Origin: REEB95 sp963762425
GTDB taxonomy: Bacteria > Pseudomonadota > Alphaproteobacteria > ATCC43930 > CGMCC-115725
Assembly: GCA_963762425.1 (NCBI GenBank)
Contig: CAVXKY010000017.1
Span: 21,936 to 85,935 of the forward strand
Reading direction: 5' to 3'
DNA length: 64,000 bases
The first letter of the stretch is position 1. The number at the start of each line of letters is the position of its first letter. A program made the translations under genes and the position numbers. The notes under the pieces are model-generated. The model was not told where the DNA came from, did no database searches, and saw only the letters and a program-made list of their open reading frames with translations. Positions 23,063-32,872 of the stretch are shown here, one piece after another.

Positions 23063-25081
23063 ATGCCGGATCGACGCACCATCCTGGTTTGTTCCTGCGA
23101 GGACACGATGCCGCTCGACACCGGCGCGCTGGCGCGCGGCTGCCGCGGCGCGGAAATCGTCGGCGGACGCCAGCTCTGCCGCGCCGAACTCGAGCGCTTT
23201 CGCGCGCTGGCGGCGTCGGGATCGCCGCTCACGGTCGGCTGCACCCAGGAGGCGCCGTTGTTCCGCGAGGCCGCCGGCGAAAACGCGGGCGCATTGAGCT
23301 TCGCCAATCTGCGCGAAACCGCCGGCTGGTCCGAAGCGGCGGCCCAGGCGGGACCGAAGATGGCGGCGCTGGCGGCGGCGGCCGCCATGCCGATGCCCGA
23401 GCCACCCTTCGTTCACTTGGAGAGTTCAGGCGTCATCCTGGTCTACGGCAGCGGCGACGGCGCGATCGAGGCCGGGAATCTGCTCAAGGATCATCTCGAC
23501 GTCACGGTGCTGGTGACGCGCGCCGGCACTCTGACGCCGCCGCGCGTGACCGATTTTCCGATCGTGCAAGGCGCGATCCGCGCGGCGAAAGGCCATCTCG
23601 GCGCGTTCGAGATCGTGGTCGACGGCTACGCCGTGCCGCTGCCGTCCTCGCGCGGCGCGCTCGCCTTCGGCCAGCCGCGGGACGGCGCGGTGTCGCATTG
23701 CGACATCCTGCTCGACATCTCGGGCGGCCCGGCGCTGTTTCCCGCATCCGATCTGCGCGACGGCTATTTGCGCGCCGACCCCGGCGATCCCTCATCCGTG
23801 CTGAAGGCGGTGCTGCGCGCGCGCGATCTGGTCGGCGATTTCGACAAGCCGCGTTACGTGACATTCACCGCCGATCTCTGCGCCCATTCGCGCTCGCGGA
23901 TCGTCGGCTGCCGCCGTTGCCTCGACCTCTGCCCGACCAGCGCCATCGTCCCGGACGGCGATCATGTCGCGATCGACGCCGAGATCTGCGCCGGCTGCGG
24001 CCAATGCGCCGCTGCTTGCCCGACCGGCGCCGCCGGCTACGCGCTGCCGCCCGCCGACGCGCTGTTGAGCAAGCTGCGCACGCTGCTTTCCGTCTATCGC
24101 GCGGCTGGAGGCGTTTCGCCCATTCTCCTGTTCCACGACGAGGACCATGGCGGCGATCTCATCGACGCGCTGGCCCGTCACGGCGACGGCTTGCCCGCCA
24201 ATGTCCTGCCGCTGGCGGTCAACGAGGTGACGCAGATCGGTCTGGAAACGATAGCATCCGCCTTTGCCTACGGCGCGGCTTCCATGCGCGTGATCCTGCG
24301 CGCCAAACCGCGCCATGACATTGCCGGCTTGCGCCAAACCATCGATCTCGCCGAGCCGATCCTGGCCGGGCTCGGCTTCGCGGGCGAACGTCTCGCCACC
24401 ATCGAGACCGACGATCCTTTCGCGCTCGGGCAAGCGCTGCGTGCGATCGAACCCGGCGCGGATGCCCCCAAGCCCGCGAGCTTCCAGCCGGCCGGCGGCA
24501 AACGCGACGTGCTGCGCTTGGCGTTGAGCGAACTCCATCGCGTTTCCCCGGCGCCCGCCGACATCATCGCGCTGCCCGCCGGCGCGCCGTTCGGCGCGGT
24601 CGAGCTCAAGGTCGAAGGCTGCACGCTGTGCCTGTCCTGCGTCTCCGCCTGCCCGACCGGCGCGCTGTCGGACGATCCCGAACGGCCGACGCTGCGCTTC
24701 ACCGAAAGCGCCTGCGTGCAATGCGGTCTCTGCAAGGCGACCTGCCCGGAAAAGGTGGTCAGCCTCGTGCCCCAACTCGACTTTCGCGCCGGCGCGGCGT
24801 CGCCGCGCGTGCTCAAGCAGGAAGAGCCGTTCCTTTGCATCCGCTGCGGCAAGCCGTTCGGCGTCAAGAGCACGATCGAGCGCGTCGCCGCCAAGCTCGC
24901 AGGCCAGCATTGGATGTACCCGAATGCCGCGAACCGGATCGACATCGTCAAGATGTGCGAGAACTGCCGCGTGACATCCGTCACCAACGAGGGCTTCGAT
25001 CCCTATGGCGCGCCGGCGCGTCCGCGGCCGCGCACTTCGGAGGATTACCTGCGCGAGCGCGAAACCAAGCCGAAGACCTGA
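23063..25081 (+). CDS. Polyferredoxin (4Fe-4S protein) of the formate dehydrogenase region
   Basis: A 672-residue soluble iron-sulfur protein. The N-terminus (TILVCSCEDTMPLDTGALAR) resembles small cysteine-bearing leader domains of HdrA-like proteins. Two ferredoxin motifs lie near residues 285-320 (CRRCLDLCPTS, CAGCGQCAAACPTG). Two more lie near 520-565 (CTLCLSCVSACPTG, CVQCGLCKATCPEK). Further CxxC pairs (CIRCGKPFG, CENCRVTS) are near 595 and 635. A domain of about 200 residues without cysteines separates the pairs. It is divergent from the accessory operon, from which formate dehydrogenase association is inferred. It may donate electrons for maturation or link formate oxidation to a cytosolic carrier. 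No membrane segment is seen and the gene is intact. Confidence 0.85.
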   Translation: MPDRRTILVCSCEDTMPLDTGALARGCRGAEIVGGRQLCRAELERFRALAASGSPLTVGCTQEAPLFREAAGENAGALSFANLRETAGWSEAAAQAGPKMAALAAAAAMPMPEPPFVHLESSGVILVYGSGDGAIEAGNLLKDHLDVTVLVTRAGTLTPPRVTDFPIVQGAIRAAKGHLGAFEIVVDGYAVPLPSSRGALAFGQPRDGAVSHCDILLDISGGPALFPASDLRDGYLRADPGDPSSVLKAVLRARDLVGDFDKPRYVTFTADLCAHSRSRIVGCRRCLDLCPTSAIVPDGDHVAIDAEICAGCGQCAAACPTGAAGYALPPADALLSKLRTLLSVYRAAGGVSPILLFHDEDHGGDLIDALARHGDGLPANVLPLAVNEVTQIGLETIASAFAYGAASMRVILRAKPRHDIAGLRQTIDLAEPILAGLGFAGERLATIETDDPFALGQALRAIEPGADAPKPASFQPAGGKRDVLRLALSELHRVSPAPADIIALPAGAPFGAVELKVEGCTLCLSCVSACPTGALSDDPERPTLRFTESACVQCGLCKATCPEKVVSLVPQLDFRAGAASPRVLKQEEPFLCIRCGKPFGVKSTIERVAAKLAGQHWMYPNAANRIDIVKMCENCRVTSVTNEGFDPYGAPARPRPRTSEDYLRERETKPKT

Positions 25082-26255
25082 TTACTGCGTCGCCTTGGCG
25101 AGAAATTTCACCAGGGCGTCGCGATCTTCCGGCGCGTTGATGCGCTGATTCGGCATTTTGGTGCCCGGCGTGTATACAGCGGGGCCAAGCTCGAACAGCT
25201 TCGCCACCGTGTCCGGTGTCCACACGATGTCGAGGTGCTTCAACGCCTCGGAGAAATTGTAGCCCGGCAGCGTCGCGATGCGCCGCCCGATGATGCCGTG
25301 CAGCGTCGGGCCGGCGCGGTTGCCATCGTCGGGCTTGAGCGTGTGACAGGCGACGCAGGCGCGAAACACCTGGGCGCCCGGATCGCCGGCATAGGCGGCG
25401 AGCGGATCCTCGGCGCCGCCGGAAGCGACGTCGCCGACCGGATCGCCGGTTTCGGTATCCCAGCGGCGGATGATGCGGTCGCCGCCGCCGGTCAAGAGCG
25501 TGTGGTTGTCGGGCAGGAACGCCGCCGACCAGACCGGCGGACCCGGCACGGAAAGCGTGCGCGCAGCCAGGCGCGTCTTGCGGTCGATGATCGCGACCGA
25601 GCCGCCGATGCTCGCCGCCGCGATGCGCTCGCCGTTGCCCGACAGCGCGAGAGCGATGACCGGAGTCGGCGTGGCTTCAAGCGCGAAGCGCGGTTGTCCC
25701 GCCGGCGACGACACCGCGTTGAGCGGCGCCGGCAAAGTCGCACACGCTTCGCCGTCGGGCAAGATGTGAAAGGCCGACGCCGTCTGACACGTTCTGCTCG
25801 CTGCCCTTGAGCACGCGCGGGGCGCCGCCGCCGGTGAGCGGCCACAGGCGGATGGTGTGGTCCCACGACGCCGAGGCGAGCGTGGCGCCGTCGGGCGACA
25901 CCGCGAGCGCGACGATCGGCCCGCCATGCCCTTCGAGCACGGTATCGGGTTTTGGCCGCCCCGGCGTCCAGATGCCGATCCGGGCGTCCGCGCCGGCGGT
26001 CACGACGCGGCCGTCCTTGAGGAACGCGACCGCGTTCACCGCGCCGTCATGCAGACGCAGCACCTGCTCGGCGGCGTTGCGCTGCAGCGACCAAAGGATC
26101 GCCGAGGTGTCGAAGCTGCCGGAGAGAGCCGCCGCGCCGTCGGCCGAGACCGCCAACGCGCGCACCGGGCCGCCATGCCCGCGCAACTGTGCCTGGGCCG
26201 GTGCCAGGCCGGTAAATAGGGCGCAACCGATCAGAAAAATAGGAATGAGACGCAT
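25082..26255 (-). CDS. WD40-repeat protein with C-terminal cytochrome c domain, exported (frameshifted)
   Basis: A signal peptide (MRLIPIFLIGCALFTGLAPAQA) leads into WD40 repeats with clear LWxL-type ends: GHGGPVRALAVSADGAAALS, DGAVNAVAFLKDGRVVTAGA and GHGGPIVALAVSPDGATLAS. A frame change near 25785 follows, possibly with loss of part of one repeat. Two to three further blades lead to RIIRRWDTETGDPVG. The last 100 residues are a c-type cytochrome with CVACH, GNRAGPTLHGIIGRR and a likely axial methionine in PGTKMPNQRI. The restored length is about 390 residues. It is convergent with the polyferredoxin, with no gap. A periplasmic electron-transfer role is inferred from the haem motif; the partner is unknown. 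Confidence 0.8.
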
Positions 26256-26420
26256 GACGGCGTTCCATCACGCTCGGGTTTCCAGGCGTTCCGGCCGCCC
26301 TAGGATAGAACCGTCCCCGGGAAGCAACCAGCGGCAATGCGACAAGTCCCTCGATGGACATCCGCCTTTGCTGCTAGAATGCGCCCGGTCTCGCGGAGGA
26401 TCGGGAACGGGAGGAGCGGA

Positions 26421-26543
26421 ATGCGCAGCTTCATTATCGCCTGCATCGCCATTGTCGTGGTCGCGGCCATTGGGGCGGGTTTCCTGTACATGATCCAGGA
26501 ACCCGTCAGCGTCGCTTTCGCGACGGACGCCGTCCGGCTTTGA
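26421..26543 (+). CDS. Small single-helix membrane protein
   Basis: A 40-residue product, MRSFIIACIAIVVVAAIGAG then FLYMIQEPVSVAFATDAVRL. One hydrophobic helix covers residues 4-24, with a short periplasmic or cytoplasmic tail. GGGAGGAG lies nine bases before ATG 26421, which is why this start is preferred to the longer in-frame ORF from 26337. Similar tiny proteins ending in (A/S)VRL are common in alphaproteobacteria and have no known role. It is divergent from the WD40-cytochrome gene. Confidence 0.65.
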   Translation: MRSFIIACIAIVVVAAIGAGFLYMIQEPVSVAFATDAVRL

Positions 26544-26610
26544 TCCAGTAAAGATCGGTTTGAGCGCTGATACTCGGGCCGGCCCGTTGCGTGCCGGACA
26601 AGGACAATTC

Positions 26611-27024
26611 ATGAAAATCGCGTTCAAGCCGCTTGCGGCGGCCGTTGTTTTATTGTTCGCCGCCGATCCGATCGTATGGGCGCAATCCGCTTCGGCGCCG
26701 AAATCTCCGCCCGACATAACCGGGCGATGGGTGCTGGAACTGAGCGGCCAATACGGCAACTGCGCCGGACCGATCGACATCAGCCCGCGCGGCGATCCTG
26801 CGGGCGCCGGTTGGGCCGCGATTTACGCCATAACCTGCGATGGCGACACCGAACCCGGACAACAGCGATTTCAGATCCGCGCCAATGCCGCCGGGAGTTA
26901 CCATTTTGCCGGCAGCGGCGAACATCCGGACATCTTCGATCTGAATTGGACGCAAGACGGGAAAGCGCTCGCCGGCTCGGGCTCTTTCGCCAATCAGCCG
27001 CTTGCGGCGGCCATGCACAAATAA
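26611..27024 (+). CDS. Exported protein of unknown function
   Basis: A 137-residue protein with signal peptide MKIAFKPLAAAVVLLFAADP and likely cleavage near VWAQS. The mature part reads DITGRWVLELSGQYGNCAGP, then ISPRGDPAGAGWAAIYAITC and FQIRANAAGSYHFAGSGE, suggesting a small lipocalin- or META-like beta-barrel; that is only an impression. Two cysteines (in GNCAG and ITCDG) could form a disulfide. ATG 26611 is chosen over 26560 because the signal peptide begins there. It is convergent with hpnG, five bases apart, but no functional link is implied. Confidence 0.6.
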   Translation: MKIAFKPLAAAVVLLFAADPIVWAQSASAPKSPPDITGRWVLELSGQYGNCAGPIDISPRGDPAGAGWAAIYAITCDGDTEPGQQRFQIRANAAGSYHFAGSGEHPDIFDLNWTQDGKALAGSGSFANQPLAAAMHK

Positions 27025-27029
27025 ATAAA

Positions 27030-27719
27030 TCAGGCGGCGCGCGCCGGAGCCGAGAAGACGGTCGCCGCCGCATCGCGCGCGGCTTCGAGCGCGTCCAACG
27101 CCTTATCGGCGTCGCGCGCGGCCCGGATCAGGCCGGGGAGCTGGAACGGATTCTTCAACAGCGACAGCAGCACCGACAAAATCGCCGGATTGCCGTCTTC
27201 GTCCAGCCCGACCGAGGCGGCCGGCGGCAGGCTGATTTCGGCCGGATCGGAGATGGCGCGCAGCACCAGGAACGGCACCCGGGCGCGATGCGCCGCGTGC
27301 GCCACGAACAAGCTTTCGGTGTCGACCGCGGCGGCGCCGCTTTGGGCAAAGAGTGCGGCCTTGTCCGCGCGCGTCATGGCAATTCGATCGAGGCCGAGCA
27401 ACTCGTCCTCGATAAAGTAAAGGTCCGCCTGCCGCAACGCCTCGGCCAGCGCCGTGCGCAGCGTCTCGTCGGCGGGGAAAACGTCGCCGCTGGCGCTTCT
27501 GACCGCGCGCGGCAGCAACAGCGTGCCGGTGGCGAGGCCGGGGGCCAGGCCGCCACAGATTCCGAAACTCACCCGCGCCCGGCCGCCCTCGACTGCCGCC
27601 CGTTCGGCGGCTTGCTGGGCGCGCGCGGCATTACCGGCGGTCACCGTGACGTCGATGCCCAAAGGCCGCAACAGCCTCGCCTCGGCCTCGAAGCCGCAGA
27701 TCGCCGCAATTCCAGTCAC
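27030..27719 (-). CDS. hpnG: Hopanoid-associated nucleoside phosphorylase HpnG
   Basis: Removes adenine from adenosylhopane to yield ribosylhopane (or its phosphate), acting after HpnH. The 229-residue protein belongs to the MTA/SAH nucleosidase fold. It has an N-terminal GFEAEARLLRPLG, the glycine-rich SFGICGGLAPGLATGTLLLP near residue 52, AAAVDTESLFVAHAA near 128 (the acidic residue and purine-site region) and VPFLVLRAISDPAE near 150. GTG 27719 is the start, with a GGGGGA site upstream. It is 150 bases downstream of shc on the same strand, so it probably closes the hpn operon. No frameshift is seen. Confidence 0.9.
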   Translation of the reverse strand: MTGIAAICGFEAEARLLRPLGIDVTVTAGNAARAQQAAERAAVEGGRARVSFGICGGLAPGLATGTLLLPRAVRSASGDVFPADETLRTALAEALRQADLYFIEDELLGLDRIAMTRADKAALFAQSGAAAVDTESLFVAHAAHRARVPFLVLRAISDPAEISLPPAASVGLDEDGNPAILSVLLSLLKNPFQLPGLIRAARDADKALDALEAARDAAATVFSAPARAA

Positions 27720-27871
27720 TATCTCAAATCCCCCGAATGACTAGTCCACGCGCCCGTATAAGCATGGTCGAAAACGCGTCTTTCGCCGAAGACTACGCCA
27801 AGCGCATCGAAGTAGATATAGGTAGATGGGGCGCCAATACCAACGAAACGGGCCATTACAGGCCGCCCCGG

Positions 27872-29819
27872 TCACATTCCATAGGCCACGCGCGGGGCGT
27901 TGGCTTCGCGCAGCTTGCGAAAGCGCGCCAGCGCCCAGAGCGGGAAATATTTGCGGTAGCCGTGATAGCGCAGATAGAACACGCGCGGGAACCCGACCGC
28001 GGTGTACCACTCCTCGTCCCACAAGCCGTGCGGCTTTTGATGCTTGACCAGATAATCCGCGCCTCGCGCCACCGCCGGGTGATGCGCTTCGCCCGCCGCC
28101 ATCAGGCCCAACATCGCCCAGGCGGTTTGCGAGGAAGTCGATTCCTTGCCTTCGCCGCGCTTCTGGTTGGCCCAATAGGAGGCGCCGTCCTCGCCCCAGC
28201 CGCCATCCGCGCGCTGCTTGGACAAAAGCCACGCGGCCGCGCGCTTCACCGCCGGATCGGCGGGATCGAGCCCCGCCATGTTGAGCGCGTTCAGCACCGA
28301 CCAGGTGCCGTAGATGTAATTCGTTCCCCAGCGTCCGAACCACGAGCCGTCCTGCTGCTGGGTCCCGCGCAGATAGGCGATCCCGGCATCGAGCGCCGCG
28401 CGATACGGGTCTCCGCCCAATTGCGCCAGCAAGCCGACGCAACGCGCCGCCACGTCCTCGGTCGGCGGATCGAGCAGCGCGCCGTGATCGGCGAACGGGA
28501 TGTAGTTGAGGTAGTAATACTCGTTGTCGGCGTCGAAAGCGGCCCAGCCGCCGTTCTTGCATTGCATGCCCACCAGCCATTCGGCGGCGCGGTCGATGGC
28601 CTCGCGGTAGCGCGCGGCATCGGCGCGGTCCATCGCCATCGCCACCATGGCGGTGTCGTCGAGATCGGGATAATGCGGATTGGCGTATTGGAAGGCCCAG
28701 CCGCCCGGCCGCAGGCCCGGCCGCCACGAAGCCCAATCGCCCGCCAGGTTCAGCTCCTGCTTCGGCACCAGCCAGTCGAGGCCGCGACGCGCCGCCTGTT
28801 CCGCTTGCTCGCCGCCGGTTTCCAGGAGCGCGTGGGCGGCAAGCCCGGTATCCCACACCGGCGACAGACAGGGCTGGCAATAGGTTCGCCCGGGCTCCAG
28901 CACCAACAGCTTTTTGAGCGCGGATTTGGCGGTGACCACGACCGGATCGTCCTTGGCGTGGCCCAGGCAGTCGAACATCATCACCGCGTTCGCCATGGCG
29001 GGATAGATTCCGCCTAAGCCGTCATCGCCGTTGAGCCGCTCGACCACGAACTCGACCGCCTTGCCGATGGCGTATTGGCGCGGCGCGGCGGGGAAATGCG
29101 GCTCGGCCAGGCGCAGCACATCGTCGAGCCGGTTGAACGCCACTGCCCAGATCGAGCCGCGCGATCGCGGCGGCCGCGCCTGGGTTCCGGGCGCGAACAG
29201 CTCCTGCACCGAAATCCCGCGCGGGTTCCGGGCGCGCGGCTTCTTCGCCATCAGCACCAAGAGCGGCACGATCACGGTGCGCGACCAATAGCTGACCTTG
29301 CTGAGATGGAACGGGAACCAGCGCGGCAGCAGCATGATCTCGACCGGCATCTCCGGCACCGCTTTCCAGGGCAATTGCTCGAACAGCGCGAGCTGGATGC
29401 GGGTGAAGACGTTGCTTTGGGCGGCGCCGCCATGCGCCAGAATCGCCTGGCGCGCGCGCGCCATATGCGGCGCGTCCGGCTTGTCGCCCGCGCCCTTCAA
29501 CGCGAAATAGGCTTTGACGCTGGCCGAAATGTTGAACTCGCCGCCATGGAACAGCGGCCAGCCGCCATGCTCGCCTTGGATGGCGCGGAGATGATGCGCC
29601 AGCTCGCGCTGGCAGCTTGTCGTCGATCTCGTCCAGGTAATGCTGCAGCAGCATGAACTCGGCCGGGATGGTGGCGTCGGCCTCGAGCTCGAAGGCCCAA
29701 TGCCCGTCGCTAGCCTGCAAGGCGATGAGCGCGTCGGCGGCCTGGCGCACGGCGCGGTCGAGAGCGGGATTGTCGTCAGGATTCCCGGGGCGGGAGACGG
29801 TCGAGGCGGCGTCGGACAT
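27872..29819 (-). CDS. shc: Squalene-hopene cyclase (one frameshift)
   Basis: Cyclises squalene to hopene and hopanol at the inner face of the membrane (also called HpnF). Key motifs are the catalytic DLDDTAM (DxDD) near residue 370 and QW-type repeats such as QQDGSWFGRWGTNYIYGTW and RADGGWGEDGASYW. EGEHGGWPLFH-like sequence lies in the N-terminal barrel, and the C-terminal segment LWDEEWYTAVGFPRVFYLRY is also present. A one-base shift near 29615 splits the first 70 residues (DAASTVSRPGN to YLDEIDDKLP) from the rest. The restored length of about 649 residues is normal. ATG 29819 lies one base beyond the hpnE stop, so it is coupled to the squalene-making genes upstream. Confidence 0.94.
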
Positions 29820-29820
29820 G

Positions 29821-31165
29821 TCAGGAACTGGGTCTTATCTCGGCGGAGCGCGCAAGCGGCGACAGATTGGACCGGCTGCTTTTGCCGCTCAAGGTCTTTT
29901 GCTCGGCTCCCGCCCCTGCTTTCACCAGGATATCGGCCGCGCCGAAGCCCGAGCGGATCGCGCCTTCGATGGTAGCGGGCAGGCCGGTATCGGTCCAATC
30001 CCCGGCCAGGACCAGATTGGCCCAGCGCGTAACGCTTCCGGGCCGAAGTGCAAGTTGGGCCGGCGTCGCGGCAAAGGTGGCGCGGCGCTCCTTGACGATC
30101 TGGACATGCGGCACTGGCCCCGATCCCAGCTCATAGGCGGCGGCCACGTCCTGCCATAGGATTTCGGCCAGTTTCTCGGGCGGCGTATCAACCAGGCGGT
30201 CGGCCGCGCTCACCGTCACCGACAGGACCTCGCGCTTGCGGAACACCCATTCGGCGGTGCCGCCGATCAGCCCCACGAAAAACGGCGAAGTCGACGGCGC
30301 GCGGATGCGGAAATGCGCGTTGACGATGGCGTGATAGGCATCGGGCGCGGAGATCTCCGGCAACAGCCGCGCGGCCACCGGCGCCGTCACCGCCAGCACC
30401 AGCTTTTCGCCGGGCGCGACAGCCGTCGCGCCGGAATCGAAATCGAGCGCGGAAGCGCGCGCGTCCTTGAAAACGATCGCGCGCAGCCTGGCGTTGAAGC
30501 GGATCTCCGCGCCGCGCGCCTTGAGGAAGGCGAGCGCCGGATCGACCAGCGATTCCGACAAGCCCGCCTTGGGCACCAGCGGCAAACAGGCGGCGCCGCC
30601 CGCGCCGAAGCTCTCGCGCAGCACGCTCGCCAGCAAGGCGGCCGAGGCCTGATCCAAGGGCGTATTGAGCGCGGCAATCGCCAAGGGCCGCCACAGCCGG
30701 CGGTAGATCGCGCTGTCCTTGTCCAGCACCTCGTCCACCGTGGCGCCGGGTCCGGCGCGGAACAGGCGCGAGGCATGGAGATAATCCATCAGGCCCGTTC
30801 CCGGCACGCGCCGCGCGGGCGAGGCGATCCACCACGGCAGCCTTCCCCGATTCATCCGCAACACCCAGCGCTCGCCGGAAGCGCGGTCGAGAAACGGATA
30901 AACCGGCGCGGCCGGTCCGGTCAGCGTCGCCGCGCGCGCCGATGGTTTCGAGATAAGTCATGGCCGAGCGGTTGCCGGCGATCAGCAGATGATTGCCGTT
31001 GTCGATGCGGCAGCCGAGCGTCGCGTCGTCATAGGAGCGGCAGCGGCCGCCGGCATGCGCGGTCGATTCATAAAGCGAAACCGGGATTCCGGCAGCGGCC
31101 AGCCGCACCGCGCCGCCAGGCCGGCCATGCCGGCGCCGACCACGTGCACGCGTGCGCGCGCTCAT
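29821..31165 (-). CDS. hpnE: Hydroxysqualene dehydroxylase HpnE (several frameshifts)
   Basis: FAD-dependent amine-oxidase-type enzyme that reduces hydroxysqualene to squalene, last of the HpnCDE steps. The restored N-terminus has the dinucleotide-binding VHVVGAGMAGLAAAVRL and LYESTAHAGGRCRSY, then GNHLLIAGNRSAMTYLETIG. The C-terminal part has WANLVLAGDWTDTGLPATIE, the usual FAD-contacting end of this superfamily. Frames change near 31130, 31105 and 30940. The restored length of about 448 residues is near normal. ATG 31165 overlaps the hpnD stop by four bases. Confidence 0.9.
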
Positions 31166-32024
31166 AGCAGGCCGTAACGCAGCGCGTACCACAGCTTGAC
31201 CGGCGCCGGCACGCCGACGCGGTCGTCGATGCGCCGCCAGCCGCGTTTTTCCAGCCGCGCCAGGATGTCGGCATAGACCGCGCCCATCACCCTTGCCGGG
31301 CGCATGGTGCCGGGCGGGCAGGCTTTCATGGCCGCGCCGGCTTCGGCATAGCGTCGGCGGGCCAGGGCGGCGATCTCTTCGCACACCTTGGGCAAGGCGC
31401 GGTGGGCAAGCACGGCGCTGGGCGCGCGCTCCGCGATGCCGTATTTGTCCAGAAGTTCGCTCGGGCAGATAGAGCCGTCCGCGCGCCGCGTCCTCGGCCA
31501 GATCGCGCAGGATGTTGGTGAGCTGCAAGGCGCGGCCCAAGGCGTTGGCCACGCGGTCGGCCTCGTCCTGGGGCGCGCCGAATATCTTCGCCGAAATCCT
31601 GCCCACGGCGCAGGCGACCCGGTCGCAATAGAGGTCGAGCTCCGCCAGCGATGGGCGCGTCGATGTCGGATTCCGCGTCCATTTCCATGCCGGCGATGAT
31701 GGCGATGAAATCGGCGCGGCGCAGATCGTAACTCCGGATCACGTCGGCCAGCGCGCGCGAAAGCGGCAGGCGCGGCGTGCCTTCGTAAAGCGCGTCGATC
31801 TCGCGCCGCCATCCCGCCAGCGCCGCCAGCTTGGCTTCGGGCGCGTCGTCGCTGTCGGCGATGTCGTCGACCTCGCGGCAAAAGGCGTAGACCGCGAACA
31901 TGGCCTCGCGCCGCGCCTTGGGCAAAAAGCGCATCGCCCAATAGAACGAGGTCTTGGCCGCCGCGACCTGGGCGTTGATCGCGGCCTGACCGGCGGCGTC
32001 CGCCGGTTGCGCCGTGGTACTCAT
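31162..32024 (-). CDS. hpnD: Presqualene diphosphate synthase HpnD (two frameshifts)
   Basis: Joins two farnesyl diphosphates to presqualene diphosphate. Restored motifs are the first aspartate-rich site CREVDDIADSDD near residue 50, CDRVACAVG-type sequence followed by RISAKIFGAPQDEADRVANA, then LGRALQLTNILRDLAEDAAR with the second DxxxD, and GRLYLP. The C-terminus reads ARLEKRGWRRIDDRVGVPAP. Shifts lie near 31650 and 31470. The restored length is about 287 residues. ATG 32024 overlaps the hpnC stop (ATGA), and the stop overlaps hpnE in the same way, so all three squalene genes are coupled. Confidence 0.92.
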
Positions 32025-32872
32025 CCGCGCCCTCCGCGCAGCAAGCCGGTGAGAAGCGCGAGCAGGAAATCGCCGCGCGAGAGTTTCACCCGCATGGCCA
32101 AGGGATCGTCCCGGCGCAGCCGGCGCGACAATCGCGCCGCCAGATCGACGATCACCGCGCATTCGCGCTTCAGGCCCGGACTTTCGACCAAGGGCGGCAA
32201 GGCGCGCGCTTGGGATATCAACTGGTCGGTGTTGTCGAGCAGCCGGTTGAAAACCCGGCGCAAGCCCGCACTGGATGTAAGCTCGCGCAAATCCTCGACC
32301 GTCGCATGAACCTCGGCCAGCCAGGGCTCGGGCAGATAGACGCGGTCGAGATTGATGTAGTCGGCGGCGCAATCCTGGAGATGGTTCAGCACCTGCAGCG
32401 CGCTGCACAGCGCGTCCGAAGGCGGCCAGGTGTCGCGGCTTTCGCCGTGCAGATCGAGCAATTGCCGCCCCACCGGCGAAGCCGAATAGCGGCAATACTC
32501 CATCAGATCGTCCCAGCCGCGGTAACGCAGCTTGGTCGCGTCCAGCTTGAAGGCGCGCAGCACGTCGTGGCAATGCTGCGCGGTGGTGCCGGTCTCCTGG
32601 AGGCTCGCGCGCATCGCCTTGGCCGAAGGCGCGTCGTCGCCGGGCGCGCCGTCCAATACCGCGCCCATGCGGTCGAGCCGCCGCAGCTTTTCGGCGGCAT
32701 CGAGAGCGGAATTGTCGGCGATGTCGTCGGCCTCGCGCGCGAAGCGGTAGAAGGCGTGCACATGCGGGCGCAGATCGCGGCGGATGAGCCAGGAGCCGAC
32801 CGGAAAATTCTCGTCGCCCCGCCCCTTGCCCGAGGGCGTCTCGACCGCGCCTCTCAGCGCTGGCTCTGCCAT
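32021..32872 (-). CDS. hpnC: Hydroxysqualene synthase HpnC
   Basis: Squalene/phytoene-synthase fold; converts presqualene diphosphate to hydroxysqualene. The 283-residue product starts MAEPALRGAVETPSGKGRGD. It has the first aspartate site AFYRFAREADDIADNSALDA near residue 50, CRYSASPVGRQLLDLHG near 138, and NHLQDCAADYINLDRVYLPE near 180, the HpnC version of the second site. ATG 32872 is favoured by GGAAGGGA at the right distance; ATG 32890 is an alternative. The start lies 19 bases inside the 3' end of hpnB. The gene is intact. Confidence 0.93.
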   Translation of the reverse strand: MAEPALRGAVETPSGKGRGDENFPVGSWLIRRDLRPHVHAFYRFAREADDIADNSALDAAEKLRRLDRMGAVLDGAPGDDAPSAKAMRASLQETGTTAQHCHDVLRAFKLDATKLRYRGWDDLMEYCRYSASPVGRQLLDLHGESRDTWPPSDALCSALQVLNHLQDCAADYINLDRVYLPEPWLAEVHATVEDLRELTSSAGLRRVFNRLLDNTDQLISQARALPPLVESPGLKRECAVIVDLAARLSRRLRRDDPLAMRVKLSRGDFLLALLTGLLRGGRG

